Assembly (NCBI RefSeq): GCF_035306585.1
Contig: NZ_DATGNU010000123.1
Span: 10,377-74,376, forward strand
Origin: Galbibacter sp035306585
GTDB lineage: Bacteria > Bacteroidota > Bacteroidia > Flavobacteriales > Flavobacteriaceae
Length of the DNA: 64,000 bases
Direction: 5' to 3'
Below are positions 35,418-44,705 of the stretch, piece by piece. The translations under genes and the position numbers were made by a program. The notes beneath the pieces were generated by a model. That model made no database searches. It was not told where the DNA came from and was given only the letters and a program-made list of their open reading frames with translations. Position 1 is the stretch's first letter. The number at the start of each line of letters is the position of its first letter.

Positions 35418-36176
35418 TTACTGCAAATTTTTATGCACTATGGTACTACTGGCCTGGTCGGTAGGCATCACAATTAAATCTGCGATATTGACATGCGGCG
35501 GACGGCTTATGGTGAAATAAATGATTTCTGCAACATCCTCTGGAGTCAGTGGTGTGAAACCCTGATATACTTTTTTTGCTTTTTCACGATCACCTTTAAA
35601 GCGTACTTCACTAAATTCCGTTTCCACTAGGCCAGGGTTTATGGCTCCAACCCGTATACCATGCTGATGCAGATCGATGCGCATGGCTTGATTGATGGCA
35701 TCTACGGCATGCTTGCTAGCACAATACACATTGCCCCCTGGATATACTTCTTTTCCCGCTGTTGATCCAATATTGATAATATGACCTGTGTTGTTTTTAA
35801 TCATGGACGGAATTATGGCCTTACTTATATAGAGCAAACCTTTTACATTGATATCCATCATAGTCTCCCAATCATTAATATCTCCCTGATCAATAGGGGA
35901 AAGCCCATGCGCATTTCCAGCATTGTTAATTAAGATCTCAATTTTAGAAAAGGGCCTTGGCAGGGACTCATATGCTTTAAATACAGCAGTTTTATCTCGT
36001 AAATCAAAGCTTAGACAATGTACATCTACCTTTGAGCTGAGTTCTTTTTGTAATTCTTCTAATCGCTCCTTGCGTCGACCACATATGATGAGGTTTAAGC
36101 CGTTTTCGGCAAATACCCTCGCGGTAGCTCTACCAATACCACTACTTGCTCCTGTTATTAAAGCTGTTTTGCCCAT
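35418..36176 (-). CDS. Short-chain dehydrogenase/reductase (YdfG-like)
   Basis: A 252-residue NAD(P)-dependent oxidoreductase. The cofactor motif is TGASSGIG (residues 8-15), followed by ILINNAG (about 84-90). The catalytic Ser-Tyr-Lys triad is in GSTAGKEVYPGGNVYCASKHAV, and NPGLVETEFS follows. The Arg/Lys-rich segment after the second strand (GRRKERLEEL) suggests NADP preference. The overall pattern resembles E. coli YdfG, which acts on 3-hydroxy acids and malonic semialdehyde, but substrate prediction for SDRs is weak. It follows the saccharopine reductase-like gene after 71 nt on the same strand. Confidence 0.9.
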   Translation of the reverse strand: MGKTALITGASSGIGRATARVFAENGLNLIICGRRKERLEELQKELSSKVDVHCLSFDLRDKTAVFKAYESLPRPFSKIEILINNAGNAHGLSPIDQGDINDWETMMDINVKGLLYISKAIIPSMIKNNTGHIINIGSTAGKEVYPGGNVYCASKHAVDAINQAMRIDLHQHGIRVGAINPGLVETEFSEVRFKGDREKAKKVYQGFTPLTPEDVAEIIYFTISRPPHVNIADLIVMPTDQASSTIVHKNLQ

Positions 36177-36247
36177 CGAATTTGTATTTAAAAAGTTCGT
36201 TATCGCAAGTTAAGTATTAGAAAAATCATAAACTGCCAAACTCCTAT

Positions 36248-37624
36248 CTAAATTGTATGGGTATCTTGTAATGGATTGTATCCAATGTACGGCACTTCTT
36301 TTTCGTTAAATAAGATGTCGTGATGCTCCAATTCTTTTAAAATTGGCTGATACACGTTTTTTAAAATTGGAATAATCACACCTGTGGTTGTAATTTGTTT
36401 GTTGAGAATTTTTAGTGCTGCAATACCCAATGGCAATCCAACGGTTTTTGCCATAGCAGTAAATTTAGTGTCTTGGCCTATAACTACCATGCTTGAGTCT
36501 ATTTGATGAGCTTTGCCATGTAACTGATATCCGAACTTGTGATACATGACAATCATATCCTTATCATGCTGATCTAAAGTCCATTTTTGTTCCAGAATAC
36601 TTTGAAGTGCTTGTGCGGGGGTGGCATTGGCAATACCGATGGTCTTTTGATCATTGAAAAGGTCGAGTTCTGTTAGCTTACTCCACATAATATCGTCTTG
36701 ATCTATTTTTAGATAATGACGAAGTTTAAGCTCTACTGAATCCGTTGGAGAGTAAGGTAAAAATATATTTATAAAGTCCCTATAGGTCATGTGTTCGGAA
36801 TTATCCAAGGTATAGGTGTCATCAGTGAGACCTAATTGAACAAACATGTCCCACGCTTTGGAGAATCCTACTCTTCTAATGGTGCCTCTAAATAAGGTTA
36901 ATACATCTTGGAGTCCATAGGCATTGCGGTATTTTAAAGAATCTCTGTTGGCATACACTTCAAATTTCCCATAATGTTCGATGTCTATAAATTCGGTCCT
37001 TCTAAAGAGTCGGTGATAAGGGATGTATTTAAATTTTCCTTCTTGTATGAATTTTGCAGTCCCACCTTGGCCTGCCACTACCACATTTCGTGGATTCCAA
37101 GTGAATTTATAATTCCATAGATTGGTATCGCTCTCAGGAGCGACTAATCCTCCTGTGGAGGATTCGAACATAAGCATTTTCCCTCCTATAGATCGAATCT
37201 GATCGATGACCTTCATGGCACTCATGTGATCGATACCTGGGTCTACTCCAATTTCATTTAAAAAGATAAGACCTTTATTTTTTACCTGCGCATCGAGTTG
37301 CTCCATCTCTGGGCTTACATAGGAAGCAGTAACCATATTTTTACCTAGGGCAAGACAATCTTTGGCCACTTGAATATGAAATCTGGCTGGGAGCATGGAA
37401 ATCACCAAGTCCGCTTTTTTTATGGCATTTATGCGCTGTTGCTCATTAAAAATATCTAATTTTATAGCGGTGCTAAGTGGGTGATTGTTTAACAGCTTTA
37501 TAGCATTGTTTGGGTCTTTGTCCCCAACTAAAATATGTAACTTTTCTTTTTCAGCATTCTGCAGTAAGTACTGCAATAAATAGGAGGTTGATTTTCCTGC
37601 ACCGATTAGAAGAATTGTTCTCAT
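36248..37624 (-). CDS. Saccharopine dehydrogenase/reductase family protein
   Basis: 458 residues with an N-terminal Rossmann fold, ILLIGAGKSTSYLLQYLL (about residues 4-21), and VISMLPARFHIQVAKDCL. The conserved NEIGVDPGIDHMSAMKVID and ESSTGGLVAPESDTNLWNYKFTWNPRNVV are saccharopine-binding segments of the Lys9/SDH half of lysine degradation enzymes. The likely reaction links saccharopine with alpha-aminoadipate semialdehyde and glutamate, the step before the antiquitin-like dehydrogenase at 28875. No lysine-ketoglutarate reductase is in the window. It is divergent from the DUF423 gene across a 66-nt gap. Confidence 0.9.
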   Translation of the reverse strand: MRTILLIGAGKSTSYLLQYLLQNAEKEKLHILVGDKDPNNAIKLLNNHPLSTAIKLDIFNEQQRINAIKKADLVISMLPARFHIQVAKDCLALGKNMVTASYVSPEMEQLDAQVKNKGLIFLNEIGVDPGIDHMSAMKVIDQIRSIGGKMLMFESSTGGLVAPESDTNLWNYKFTWNPRNVVVAGQGGTAKFIQEGKFKYIPYHRLFRRTEFIDIEHYGKFEVYANRDSLKYRNAYGLQDVLTLFRGTIRRVGFSKAWDMFVQLGLTDDTYTLDNSEHMTYRDFINIFLPYSPTDSVELKLRHYLKIDQDDIMWSKLTELDLFNDQKTIGIANATPAQALQSILEQKWTLDQHDKDMIVMYHKFGYQLHGKAHQIDSSMVVIGQDTKFTAMAKTVGLPLGIAALKILNKQITTTGVIIPILKNVYQPILKELEHHDILFNEKEVPYIGYNPLQDTHTI

Positions 37625-37690
37625 AGTTTTGGTTTATAAATTTCACACTAATATATTAAAATGTTGTATTTGTAACAAAAAAAACGAAGA

Positions 37691-38080
37691 ATGAATAAAG
37701 GAATTTTAATTGCAGGTGCTGTATTAGGCGCCTTAGCGGTAATTTTAGGAGCTTTTGGAGCTCATGGTTTAAAAAATTTAGTAGATCCAGAGTCTGTAAA
37801 AACTTTTGAAACGGGTGTAAAATATCAAATGTACCACGCTTTATTACTTCTTTTTGTCGGAGGAAATACATTCATTAGTAATTCCACCAAAATTACAATA
37901 ATGTATTTGGTTATAGCAGGTATTATTCTTTTTTCTGGTTCGATTTACGGATTGTCCACAAATAGTTTGACGAACTTTGATTTTAGAAAAATCGGTTTCA
38001 TAACGCCAATAGGAGGCGCGTTGTTAATTGCCTCTTGGTGTGTTCTGATTTATAAGTTCTTTCAACTAAGAAATCTGTAA
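37691..38080 (+). CDS. DUF423 family small membrane protein
   Basis: 129 residues with four hydrophobic segments and the DUF423 (YgdD) signature: GALAVILGAFGAHGLKN in the first helix, then FETGVKYQMYHALLLL and the GSIYGL/PIGGALLIASW segments. It is an inner-membrane protein of unknown function. The ATG at 37691 follows a -7-like TGTATTTG (37665-37672, one mismatch). It is adjacent to pckA, which has its own promoter. Confidence 0.9.
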   Translation: MNKGILIAGAVLGALAVILGAFGAHGLKNLVDPESVKTFETGVKYQMYHALLLLFVGGNTFISNSTKITIMYLVIAGIILFSGSIYGLSTNSLTNFDFRKIGFITPIGGALLIASWCVLIYKFFQLRNL

Positions 38081-38099
38081 AAAAACCCGGACTCAAACG

Positions 38100-38127
38100 T
38101 TGTAGTTGGATTATTTTTATACATTTG
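38100..38127 (+). promoter_or_regulatory. Promoter for pckA
   Basis: TTG at 38100-38102 and TACATTTG at 38120-38127 are 17 nt apart, both matching the flavobacterial consensus. The element sits 30 nt before the ATG at 38157, so a TTG start at 38106 inside it can be dismissed. Confidence 0.7.
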
Positions 38128-38156
38128 TTGTGCAATCTAACAACAAACACAACACA

Positions 38157-39764
38157 ATGACTGAGGAAAAAACTTTAGTTACGAAAACGATTTCGTTAAA
38201 AAAATACGGAATCAACAGCCCCTTGGTAAATTATCAATTAAATCCTGAAGATTTGCACGAAATTACTATCGATAATAAGATGGGTGTAGAGACTAATTCA
38301 GGAGCCTTGGCGGTGAATACTGGAACTTTTACAGGGCGTGCACCCAAGGACCGATTTATTGTAAAGGATCAGATTACCAGTGATAAGGTCTGGTGGGGAG
38401 AGATTAACCAACCGATTTTACCGGAGCAATTTGATGCGTTGTACCATAAGATGGTTGACTATCTATCGCATCAAGAGCTTTACGTTCGGGATTGTTATGC
38501 ATGCGCTCATAGTGACTATCGGATGAACATTAGGGTGATTAATCAACATGCTTGGTGTAATTTGTTCGCTTATAATATGTTCTTGCGTCCTAGTGAGGCA
38601 GAACTTGAAAATTTTAAGGAAGATTGGTTAATTGTCAATGCTCCAGATTTTAAAGCAGATCCATCTGTTGATGGCACGCGCCAAGAGAACTTTACCATTT
38701 TAAACTTCACTAAGAAGATAATATTAATTGGAGGGACTGGTTATACCGGAGAGATTAAAAAAGGGATTTTTTCGGCACTGAACTTTGTTCTTCCTGTTTT
38801 TAGAAATACCCTTCCAATGCACTGTAGTGCTAATGTGGGAAAAGAAGAAGATATTTCAATTTTCTTCGGGCTCTCTGGAACTGGTAAAACGACGCTTTCT
38901 GCAGATCCTGCACGCAGACTCATCGGGGATGATGAGCATGGATGGACCTTAGATAATCACATATTTAATTTTGAAGGCGGATGCTATGCCAAAGTGATCA
39001 ACCTCTCAAAGGAAATTGAACCTGATATATATGGAGCCATTACCTCAGGCGCTTTGCTGGAAAATGTAATGGTCGATAAAAAAGGGGTGGTTGATTATAG
39101 CGATACAAGTATTACCCAAAACACCAGGGTTAGTTACCCTATCGATCACATAAAAAATATACAAGTACCCTCCATTGGGAAGAATCCTAAAAATATATTT
39201 TTTCTAACAGCTGATGCCTTTGGCGTTCTTCCTCCAATCTCCAAACTGACTCCCGGACAGGCCGCCTATCATTTTATCTCTGGATACACAGCTAAAATTG
39301 CGGGAACCGAAGATGGAATAACGGAACCCGTTCCTTCTTTTTCCGCTTGTTTCGGAGCTCCTTTTATGCCGTTACATCCGACCGTGTACGCGGAGATGCT
39401 CAGTAAAAAGATAAAAGATGCCAATGTAAATGTTTGGCTGGTGAATACGGGATGGACTGGTGGTCCTTATGGAGTAGGGTCACGCATGAAATTAAAGTAC
39501 ACCCGGGCCATGATCCAGGCAGCTATGTCGGGTGAATTAGGAGACAATTCTAGTGAAACCTATACAATCCATCCTACTTTTTTAATTGCTTATCCCAAAC
39601 AATGTCCGAATGTTCCAAGTGAGGTCTTATGTCCTAGAAATACTTGGGAAGATACGCATGCCTATGACATTAAGGCCAATGAACTGGCAAATGCGTTCCA
39701 TAAGAATTTTGAAAAATTTAAAGCTTATGCTGATCAGACCATTATCAGTGGTGCTCCAGCATAA
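38157..39764 (+). CDS. pckA: Phosphoenolpyruvate carboxykinase (ATP)
   Basis: Converts oxaloacetate and ATP to PEP, CO2 and ADP, the entry step of gluconeogenesis. The product is 535 residues. The kinase-1a P-loop GLSGTGKTTLSADP (Lys244) is ATP-type PCK. Other markers are NTGTFTGRAPKDRFIV, the metal-binding GDDEHGW segment (kinase-2 motif), and NVWLVNTGWTGGPYG. The start at the ATG 38157 follows from the promoter at 38100-38127. It is monocistronic with a clear terminator. Together with fbp it indicates growth on non-sugar carbon such as amino acids. Confidence 0.97.
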   Translation: MTEEKTLVTKTISLKKYGINSPLVNYQLNPEDLHEITIDNKMGVETNSGALAVNTGTFTGRAPKDRFIVKDQITSDKVWWGEINQPILPEQFDALYHKMVDYLSHQELYVRDCYACAHSDYRMNIRVINQHAWCNLFAYNMFLRPSEAELENFKEDWLIVNAPDFKADPSVDGTRQENFTILNFTKKIILIGGTGYTGEIKKGIFSALNFVLPVFRNTLPMHCSANVGKEEDISIFFGLSGTGKTTLSADPARRLIGDDEHGWTLDNHIFNFEGGCYAKVINLSKEIEPDIYGAITSGALLENVMVDKKGVVDYSDTSITQNTRVSYPIDHIKNIQVPSIGKNPKNIFFLTADAFGVLPPISKLTPGQAAYHFISGYTAKIAGTEDGITEPVPSFSACFGAPFMPLHPTVYAEMLSKKIKDANVNVWLVNTGWTGGPYGVGSRMKLKYTRAMIQAAMSGELGDNSSETYTIHPTFLIAYPKQCPNVPSEVLCPRNTWEDTHAYDIKANELANAFHKNFEKFKAYADQTIISGAPA

Positions 39765-39820
39765 AGCCACCATAAAGGGAGTAAAGCGCCTCCCTAGCTT
39801 GCCAAATAGTTAGTAGTAAG

Positions 39821-39847
39821 GCCTCTGTTTATTCAGAGGCTTTTTTT
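39821..39847 (+). terminator. Terminator after pckA
   Basis: GCCTCTG (39821-39827) and CAGAGGC (39834-39840) form a 7-bp stem with a 6-nt loop, followed by seven Ts. It overlaps the end of the converging radA gene. Confidence 0.9.
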
Positions 39848-41210
39848 ATCCAAACAAAAAAGCGATCACATCCTCGATTTTACTTACCCTTTGAATTTGA
39901 ATAGCTGTTTTCTTTAGGGTGATTTTACTTTGTTTGGATACAAAAATACGGGTAAACCCTAATTTTTCTGCTTCTAAAATTCGGGCTTCCACACGCTGAA
40001 CTGGTCTAATTTCACCTGCAAGTCCAACTTCTGCGGCAAAGCAATTATCTTTCGCTAGTGCGATGTCTTCATTACTTGATAGTATAGCAGCAACTACAGC
40101 TAAATCCAAAGCAGGATCATCGATTGAAATTCCTCCTGTAATATTTAAAAAGACGTCTTTTGCCCCAAGTCGGAAGCCAGCTCGCTTTTCTAGAACCGCC
40201 AAGATCATATTAAGGCGTTTTGAATTGTAACCTGTGGTGCTTCTCTGGGGCGTTCCATAAACAGCCGTACTTACTAAAGCTTGAATCTCTACCATTAATG
40301 GGCGCATTCCTTCTAATGTTGACGCGATAGCGGTTCCTGATAATTCTTCATCGGTCTTGGACAGAAGTAGTTCGGAAGGATTGGTAACCTCTCTTAATCC
40401 ACTACCTAACATTTCATAAATACCCAATTCAGAAGTGGACCCAAATCGATTCTTTAAGGCACGTAAAATTCTGTAAACATGATTGCGATCACCTTCGAAT
40501 TGCAATACTGTGTCTACCATATGTTCCAAAATCTTGGGACCAGCAATATGACCATCTTTGGTTATATGACCAATTAGAATTACAGGCGTATTGGATTGTT
40601 TAGCGAATTTGATAAGTTCAGAGGTACATTCTCTTATTTGACTAATACTTCCGGCTGAGGATTCTATAAAATCGGTTTGAAGGGTTTGTATGGAGTCAAT
40701 AATAAGAATATCGGGATCCATGTCCTCTAATTGTCTAAAGATATTTTGTGTTTTAGTCTCGGTTAGAATATAACAACTCTCACTCTCGGGATAAATACGC
40801 TGGGCACGCATCTTAATTTGTTTTTGGCTTTCTTCTCCAGAGACGTATAGGGTTTTAAAAGGTAGTTTTAATGCGATTTGTAGTAGTAAGGTGCTTTTTC
40901 CTATTCCAGGCTCTCCGCCCAATAAGGTCACTGAACCAGGGACAACACCTCCACCTAAAACGCGATCGAGCTCAGCACTTCCTGTGGCCATACGCATTTC
41001 TTTACTCCCGTCAATTTCATGTACTCTAAGGGGCTTTGCAAGACGCTTGGAAGAAGAATCTGCAGGTTTCCAACCTTGTTTGTGGTCCTCTTTCTGAATA
41101 ACTTCTTCCACTAATGTGTTCCATTGTTTGCATGAAGAACATTGCCCTTGCCACTGGGCAGATTGTGCCCCACAATTTTGACAGTAAAAGGTCGTTTTAA
41201 CTTTAGCCAT
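39846..41210 (-). CDS. radA: DNA repair protein RadA
   Basis: A RecA-like hexameric ATPase that promotes branch migration in recombinational repair. The 454 residues start with a four-cysteine zinc finger (C10, C13, C24, C27), then Walker A GGEPGIGKSTLLLQ, Walker B LIIDSIQTL, the RadA-specific KNRFG motif in LKNRFGSTSELGIYEM, and a C-terminal Lon-protease-like domain (GISIDDPALDLAVVAAILSS). All signature elements are intact. It is monocistronic with its own well-formed promoter and converges with pckA. Confidence 0.97.
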   Translation of the reverse strand: MAKVKTTFYCQNCGAQSAQWQGQCSSCKQWNTLVEEVIQKEDHKQGWKPADSSSKRLAKPLRVHEIDGSKEMRMATGSAELDRVLGGGVVPGSVTLLGGEPGIGKSTLLLQIALKLPFKTLYVSGEESQKQIKMRAQRIYPESESCYILTETKTQNIFRQLEDMDPDILIIDSIQTLQTDFIESSAGSISQIRECTSELIKFAKQSNTPVILIGHITKDGHIAGPKILEHMVDTVLQFEGDRNHVYRILRALKNRFGSTSELGIYEMLGSGLREVTNPSELLLSKTDEELSGTAIASTLEGMRPLMVEIQALVSTAVYGTPQRSTTGYNSKRLNMILAVLEKRAGFRLGAKDVFLNITGGISIDDPALDLAVVAAILSSNEDIALAKDNCFAAEVGLAGEIRPVQRVEARILEAEKLGFTRIFVSKQSKITLKKTAIQIQRVSKIEDVIAFLFG

Positions 41211-41229
41211 CTTTGATGAGATTAGAGCC

Positions 41230-41258
41230 CAAAGGTACGAATTAACTCAGAGTTGCAA
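41230..41258 (-). promoter_or_regulatory. Promoter for radA
   Basis: On the minus strand TTG (complement of 41256-41258) and TACCTTTG (complement of 41230-41237) are separated by 18 nt, a full match to the flavobacterial consensus. The -7 element is 19 nt upstream of the ATG at 41210. Confidence 0.65.
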
Positions 41259-41465
41259 CTGACCAATTACAGCCTACTACCGTTAAATGATAAACGTTTT
41301 TGCAAAAGCTCTAAAGACTAGAATTGGCATAATCGTCTAATTTAAATGCCATAGTATAGATGTTAAACGTGTTATTGTTGTATACAAATCTAAATAATGT
41401 TTTATGTCCGTATATATACAGAATCATTTTTTATCAAACGTATTGTTTAATTCTAAATTTTTTTT

Positions 41466-42542
41466 ATGAAAATTGTAAAAGGATTATCCGGTTCCCTACT
41501 AATGCTATTTTCACTTTTATTTATTACCAGTAGTTGTAGTGATGATGATGACGGTTCTAATTTACCTGGTCAGGGAACGGCTAAGGTAGCCGTACGTCTA
41601 GTGGATGCCCCTGGTGATTATGAAAAGGTTAATATAGACATTCAGGATGTGATGATTAACCGAACTGATGAAAGTGAAAGTGGTTGGGTAAGTTTAACGG
41701 ATGTAAACACTGGGGTGTACGATTTATTGGAACTCACTGGAGGAACAAGTGTACTTTTGGCTGAAAACGATCTCGCCACTGGTGAATTAGAGCAAATTAG
41801 GCTTGTTTTAGGTAGTGAGAACACTTTAGTCATCAATGGAGAGGAAGTCCCACTAACAACCCCTAGTGCACAACAATCTGGGTTGAAAATTGATCTAGAT
41901 GATACAGAACTAGAAGATGGATTTACCTATGAAATCATCTTAGATTTCGATGCCGATAAATCGATCGTTAAAGCAGGTGAATCCTCGCAGTACATTTTAA
42001 AGCCCGTAATCAACGCAAGTTGGAAAGTAAACTCTGGACAAATCACAGGGGTTGTTAATCCTACTGAATTTCAAACCTTGGCCTCGGTAATTACCAAGGA
42101 TAATGATACTATTAGTAGTTTTACCAACCAGAACGGAGTGTACGTCTTATATGGTGTTCCTGCTGGAACCTACCAGGTTAACTTACTTCCTGAAACTGAT
42201 TCCGGATACAGGTTGACGACCCTTTCCGAGGTTGTAGTTGAGAACGGACAGATCACCGATGTCGCAAGCACAGACTTAGAAGTTGCTCTTGAGGGTGGAA
42301 GTATTAGTGGGAGTGTTTTAAATGCAGATGCTCCGGTGGTAGTTTCTGTAATGGTTTCAGATGAAACTTTAAGTACTACTATTGCCGAAGATGGTGGCTT
42401 TACCCTTGGAGGAGTGCCCGCTGGAACATACACCGTTACCTTGATCCCAGCAGAGGATTCTGCCTATGGATCACTGGAAATTCCCGATGTCGTAGTAACC
42501 GATGACCAAGTTACTGCCTTAGGGGAGATCAGTTTGCAATAG
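41466..42542 (+). CDS. DUF4382 lipoprotein with two carboxypeptidase-regulatory-like domains
   Basis: 358 residues with a lipoprotein signal peptide (lipobox TSSC followed by SDDDDGS). This acidic tail is like the surface-export signal seen in Bacteroidota surface lipoproteins. Residues from about 40 to 180 form a DUF4382 domain (GTAKVAVRLVDAPGDYEKV, then a DLLELTGG-type strand). Two CarboxypepD_reg-like beta-sandwich repeats follow, each marked by a GVPAGTY turn (YGVPAGTYQVNLLPE and LGGVPAGTYTVTLIPAED). The role is probably surface binding or structural; it is unproven. It is monocistronic and divergent from radA. Confidence 0.85.
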   Translation: MKIVKGLSGSLLMLFSLLFITSSCSDDDDGSNLPGQGTAKVAVRLVDAPGDYEKVNIDIQDVMINRTDESESGWVSLTDVNTGVYDLLELTGGTSVLLAENDLATGELEQIRLVLGSENTLVINGEEVPLTTPSAQQSGLKIDLDDTELEDGFTYEIILDFDADKSIVKAGESSQYILKPVINASWKVNSGQITGVVNPTEFQTLASVITKDNDTISSFTNQNGVYVLYGVPAGTYQVNLLPETDSGYRLTTLSEVVVENGQITDVASTDLEVALEGGSISGSVLNADAPVVVSVMVSDETLSTTIAEDGGFTLGGVPAGTYTVTLIPAEDSAYGSLEIPDVVVTDDQVTALGEISLQ

Positions 42543-42565
42543 TTAAGAATCTGTAAAATAATATT

Positions 42566-42600
42566 AAGAGTAGCCTAATCTTTGGGCTACTCTTTATATT
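42566..42600 (+). terminator. Terminator after the DUF4382 gene
   Basis: AAGAGTAGCC (42566-42575) pairs with GGCTACTCTT (42585-42594) around a 9-nt loop and is followed by the T-rich TATATTTT. Confidence 0.8.
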
Positions 42601-42694
42601 TTAACCTATTGTTAACAGAGTCAATCTAAATAAATTTTCAATTTGCATGCTATTATAGTTGGTGTTATATTGAAGCCACAAAAAATTAACATAA

Positions 42695-43696
42695 ATGGAG
42701 CAAAATACTACGTTAGATATCACTGCAATTAATGAAAAAATAGAGCGTGAAAGTGCTTTTATTGATTTGTTGACAACGGAGATGAATAAGGTCATAGTGG
42801 GCCAAAAGCACATGGTAGAAAGATTGTTAATCGGATTACTTGGACAGGGGCACATACTTTTAGAAGGAGTGCCTGGATTGGCAAAGACCCTTGCGATCAA
42901 TACGCTCTCCAAAGCGGTTCACGGAAGTTTCAGTAGGATTCAATTTACGCCAGATTTATTACCAGCCGATGTTGTTGGTACATTGATTTATAATATAAAG
43001 GAGAATGATTTTTCCATTAAAAAGGGACCTATATTCGCTAATTTCGTTTTAGCTGATGAGATTAACCGTGCTCCTGCCAAAGTTCAATCTGCTTTATTGG
43101 AGGCCATGCAGGAGAAACAAGTGACCATTGGAGATGAAACCTTTGTTCTGGATAAGCCCTTTTTAGTAATGGCTACTCAAAATCCAGTAGAACAGGAAGG
43201 AACCTATCCATTACCAGAGGCGCAGGTAGACCGTTTTATGCTTAAGACAGTGATTGATTATCCTAAACTAAATGAGGAGCAACTCATCATTCGAGCCAAT
43301 TTAAAAGGTTCTTTTGCGGATGTAAATCAAGTGGTTAGTATTGATCAGATCCTAAGAGCACAAACGGCAGTTCGCGAGGTCTACATGGACGAAAAGATAG
43401 AAAAATATATACTCGATATCATTTTTGCTACGCGATATCCAGAAAAATATGATCTTCAAGATCTTAAGCCACTGATTAGTTTTGGAGCCTCCCCTAGGGG
43501 TAGTATCAATTTAGCCACTGCAGCTAAGTGTTATGCTTTTATTAAGCGTAGAGGGTATGTGATCCCTGAGGATGTTCGTGCAGTGGTTCTGGATGTTTTG
43601 CGTCACAGAGTAGGGATAACCTATGAGGCTGAAGCTGAGAACATCACTCCTGAAGATATTATCAATAAGATTGTAAATGAGATAGACGTACCTTAG
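42695..43696 (+). CDS. MoxR-family AAA+ ATPase
   Basis: A 333-residue cytoplasmic AAA+ ATPase with Walker A GVPGLAKT (about residues 54-61), Walker B VLADEINRAP, and sensor segment MATQNPVEQEGTYPLPEAQVDRFM, the hallmark of MoxR proteins. MoxR ATPases act as chaperones with VWA-domain partners for metal loading or assembly of enzyme complexes. It heads the eight-gene Bat (Bacteroides aerotolerance) operon, followed by DUF58 and VWA partners, which is the usual arrangement. The start at the ATG 42695 is the first of the family-length frame. Confidence 0.95.
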   Translation: MEQNTTLDITAINEKIERESAFIDLLTTEMNKVIVGQKHMVERLLIGLLGQGHILLEGVPGLAKTLAINTLSKAVHGSFSRIQFTPDLLPADVVGTLIYNIKENDFSIKKGPIFANFVLADEINRAPAKVQSALLEAMQEKQVTIGDETFVLDKPFLVMATQNPVEQEGTYPLPEAQVDRFMLKTVIDYPKLNEEQLIIRANLKGSFADVNQVVSIDQILRAQTAVREVYMDEKIEKYILDIIFATRYPEKYDLQDLKPLISFGASPRGSINLATAAKCYAFIKRRGYVIPEDVRAVVLDVLRHRVGITYEAEAENITPEDIINKIVNEIDVP

Positions 43697-43765
43697 GAAG
43701 TAGCTTATTATCATAGTTTATAATTATATTGATATACGAACTTTAAGTTTATCTTTCAAATTCAA

Positions 43766-44632
43766 ATGGATACTAAGGAACTACTAAAAAAGGTCAGGAA
43801 AATAGAAATTAAGACCCGCCGATTGAGTGATCATGTGTTTGGCGGAGAGTATCACTCCACATTTAAGGGCAGAGGTATGACCTTTAGTGAGGTTCGAAAT
43901 TATCAGTTTGGGGATGATGTTAGAAATATTGATTGGAATGTTACCGCTCGATATAATGAGCCTTTTGTAAAAGTATTTGAAGAAGAAAGAGAACTCACCA
44001 TGATGCTACTTGTGGATGTGAGTGCCTCTGAGAATTTTGGAACCTCTAAACAATTCAAAAAAGATATCATTACTGAAATCTCTGCGACCTTGGCTTTTTC
44101 TGCCATGCAAAATAATGATAAAATAGGCTTAATTTTATTTTCAGATAAAATTGAATTGTATATCCCACCCAAAAAGGGTCGATTTCATGTTTTGAGGATC
44201 ATCCGAGAACTTTTAGAATTTACCCCAGAGAATAAGCAAACTAATATTGATGAAGCCCTTCGGTTTATGTCTGGGGTAAGCAAAAAGCGTGTCATTGCTT
44301 TTATTCTTTCAGATTTCATGGATGATAATTACGATCAGGCGTTAAAAATTGCAGCAAATAAACACGATATCACTGGGATTCGGATCTATGATCAGAAAGA
44401 AGCTGAAATGCCTAATATCGGATTTGTTCAAATGGAGGATGCTGAAACTGGAGAATTGCTCTTAGTGAACACCAAATCCAAGCAGGTTAGAAATCAGTAT
44501 GCGGCCCTTTACTTGGCTCGAGTCGATTATTTTCAAAATACCTTTAGTAAAAGTGGCGCTGGAGCTATCAGTAGTAGCGTTGATGAGAGTTATGTTAAAA
44601 AGTTGTTAGGATACTTTAAAAGAAGGGGATGA
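43766..44632 (+). CDS. DUF58 domain protein
   Basis: 288 residues with the DUF58 core: RRLSDHVFGGEYHSTFKGRGMTFSEVRNYQFGDDVRNIDWNVTAR, then a VWA-like segment LLVDVSASENFG with the D-x-S-x-S metal-binding pattern. No membrane segment is seen, so it is likely cytoplasmic. DUF58 proteins are encoded next to MoxR ATPases and are thought to be their partners. It is second in the Bat operon, 69 nt after the MoxR gene and 73 nt before the next gene. Confidence 0.93.
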   Translation: MDTKELLKKVRKIEIKTRRLSDHVFGGEYHSTFKGRGMTFSEVRNYQFGDDVRNIDWNVTARYNEPFVKVFEEERELTMMLLVDVSASENFGTSKQFKKDIITEISATLAFSAMQNNDKIGLILFSDKIELYIPPKKGRFHVLRIIRELLEFTPENKQTNIDEALRFMSGVSKKRVIAFILSDFMDDNYDQALKIAANKHDITGIRIYDQKEAEMPNIGFVQMEDAETGELLLVNTKSKQVRNQYAALYLARVDYFQNTFSKSGAGAISSSVDESYVKKLLGYFKRRG

Positions 44633-44705
44633 TTAGCGCTATAAAAAAATCGATTTTTACCAGATTGGTTATAGCTAATATTAAATTGGAATTTATAACA
44701 TTGAA

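Noticed and set aside
41259..41465. Possible RNA element in the radA/DUF4382 spacer
   Set aside because: Apart from the radA promoter I find no hairpin, terminator or conserved-looking block there.
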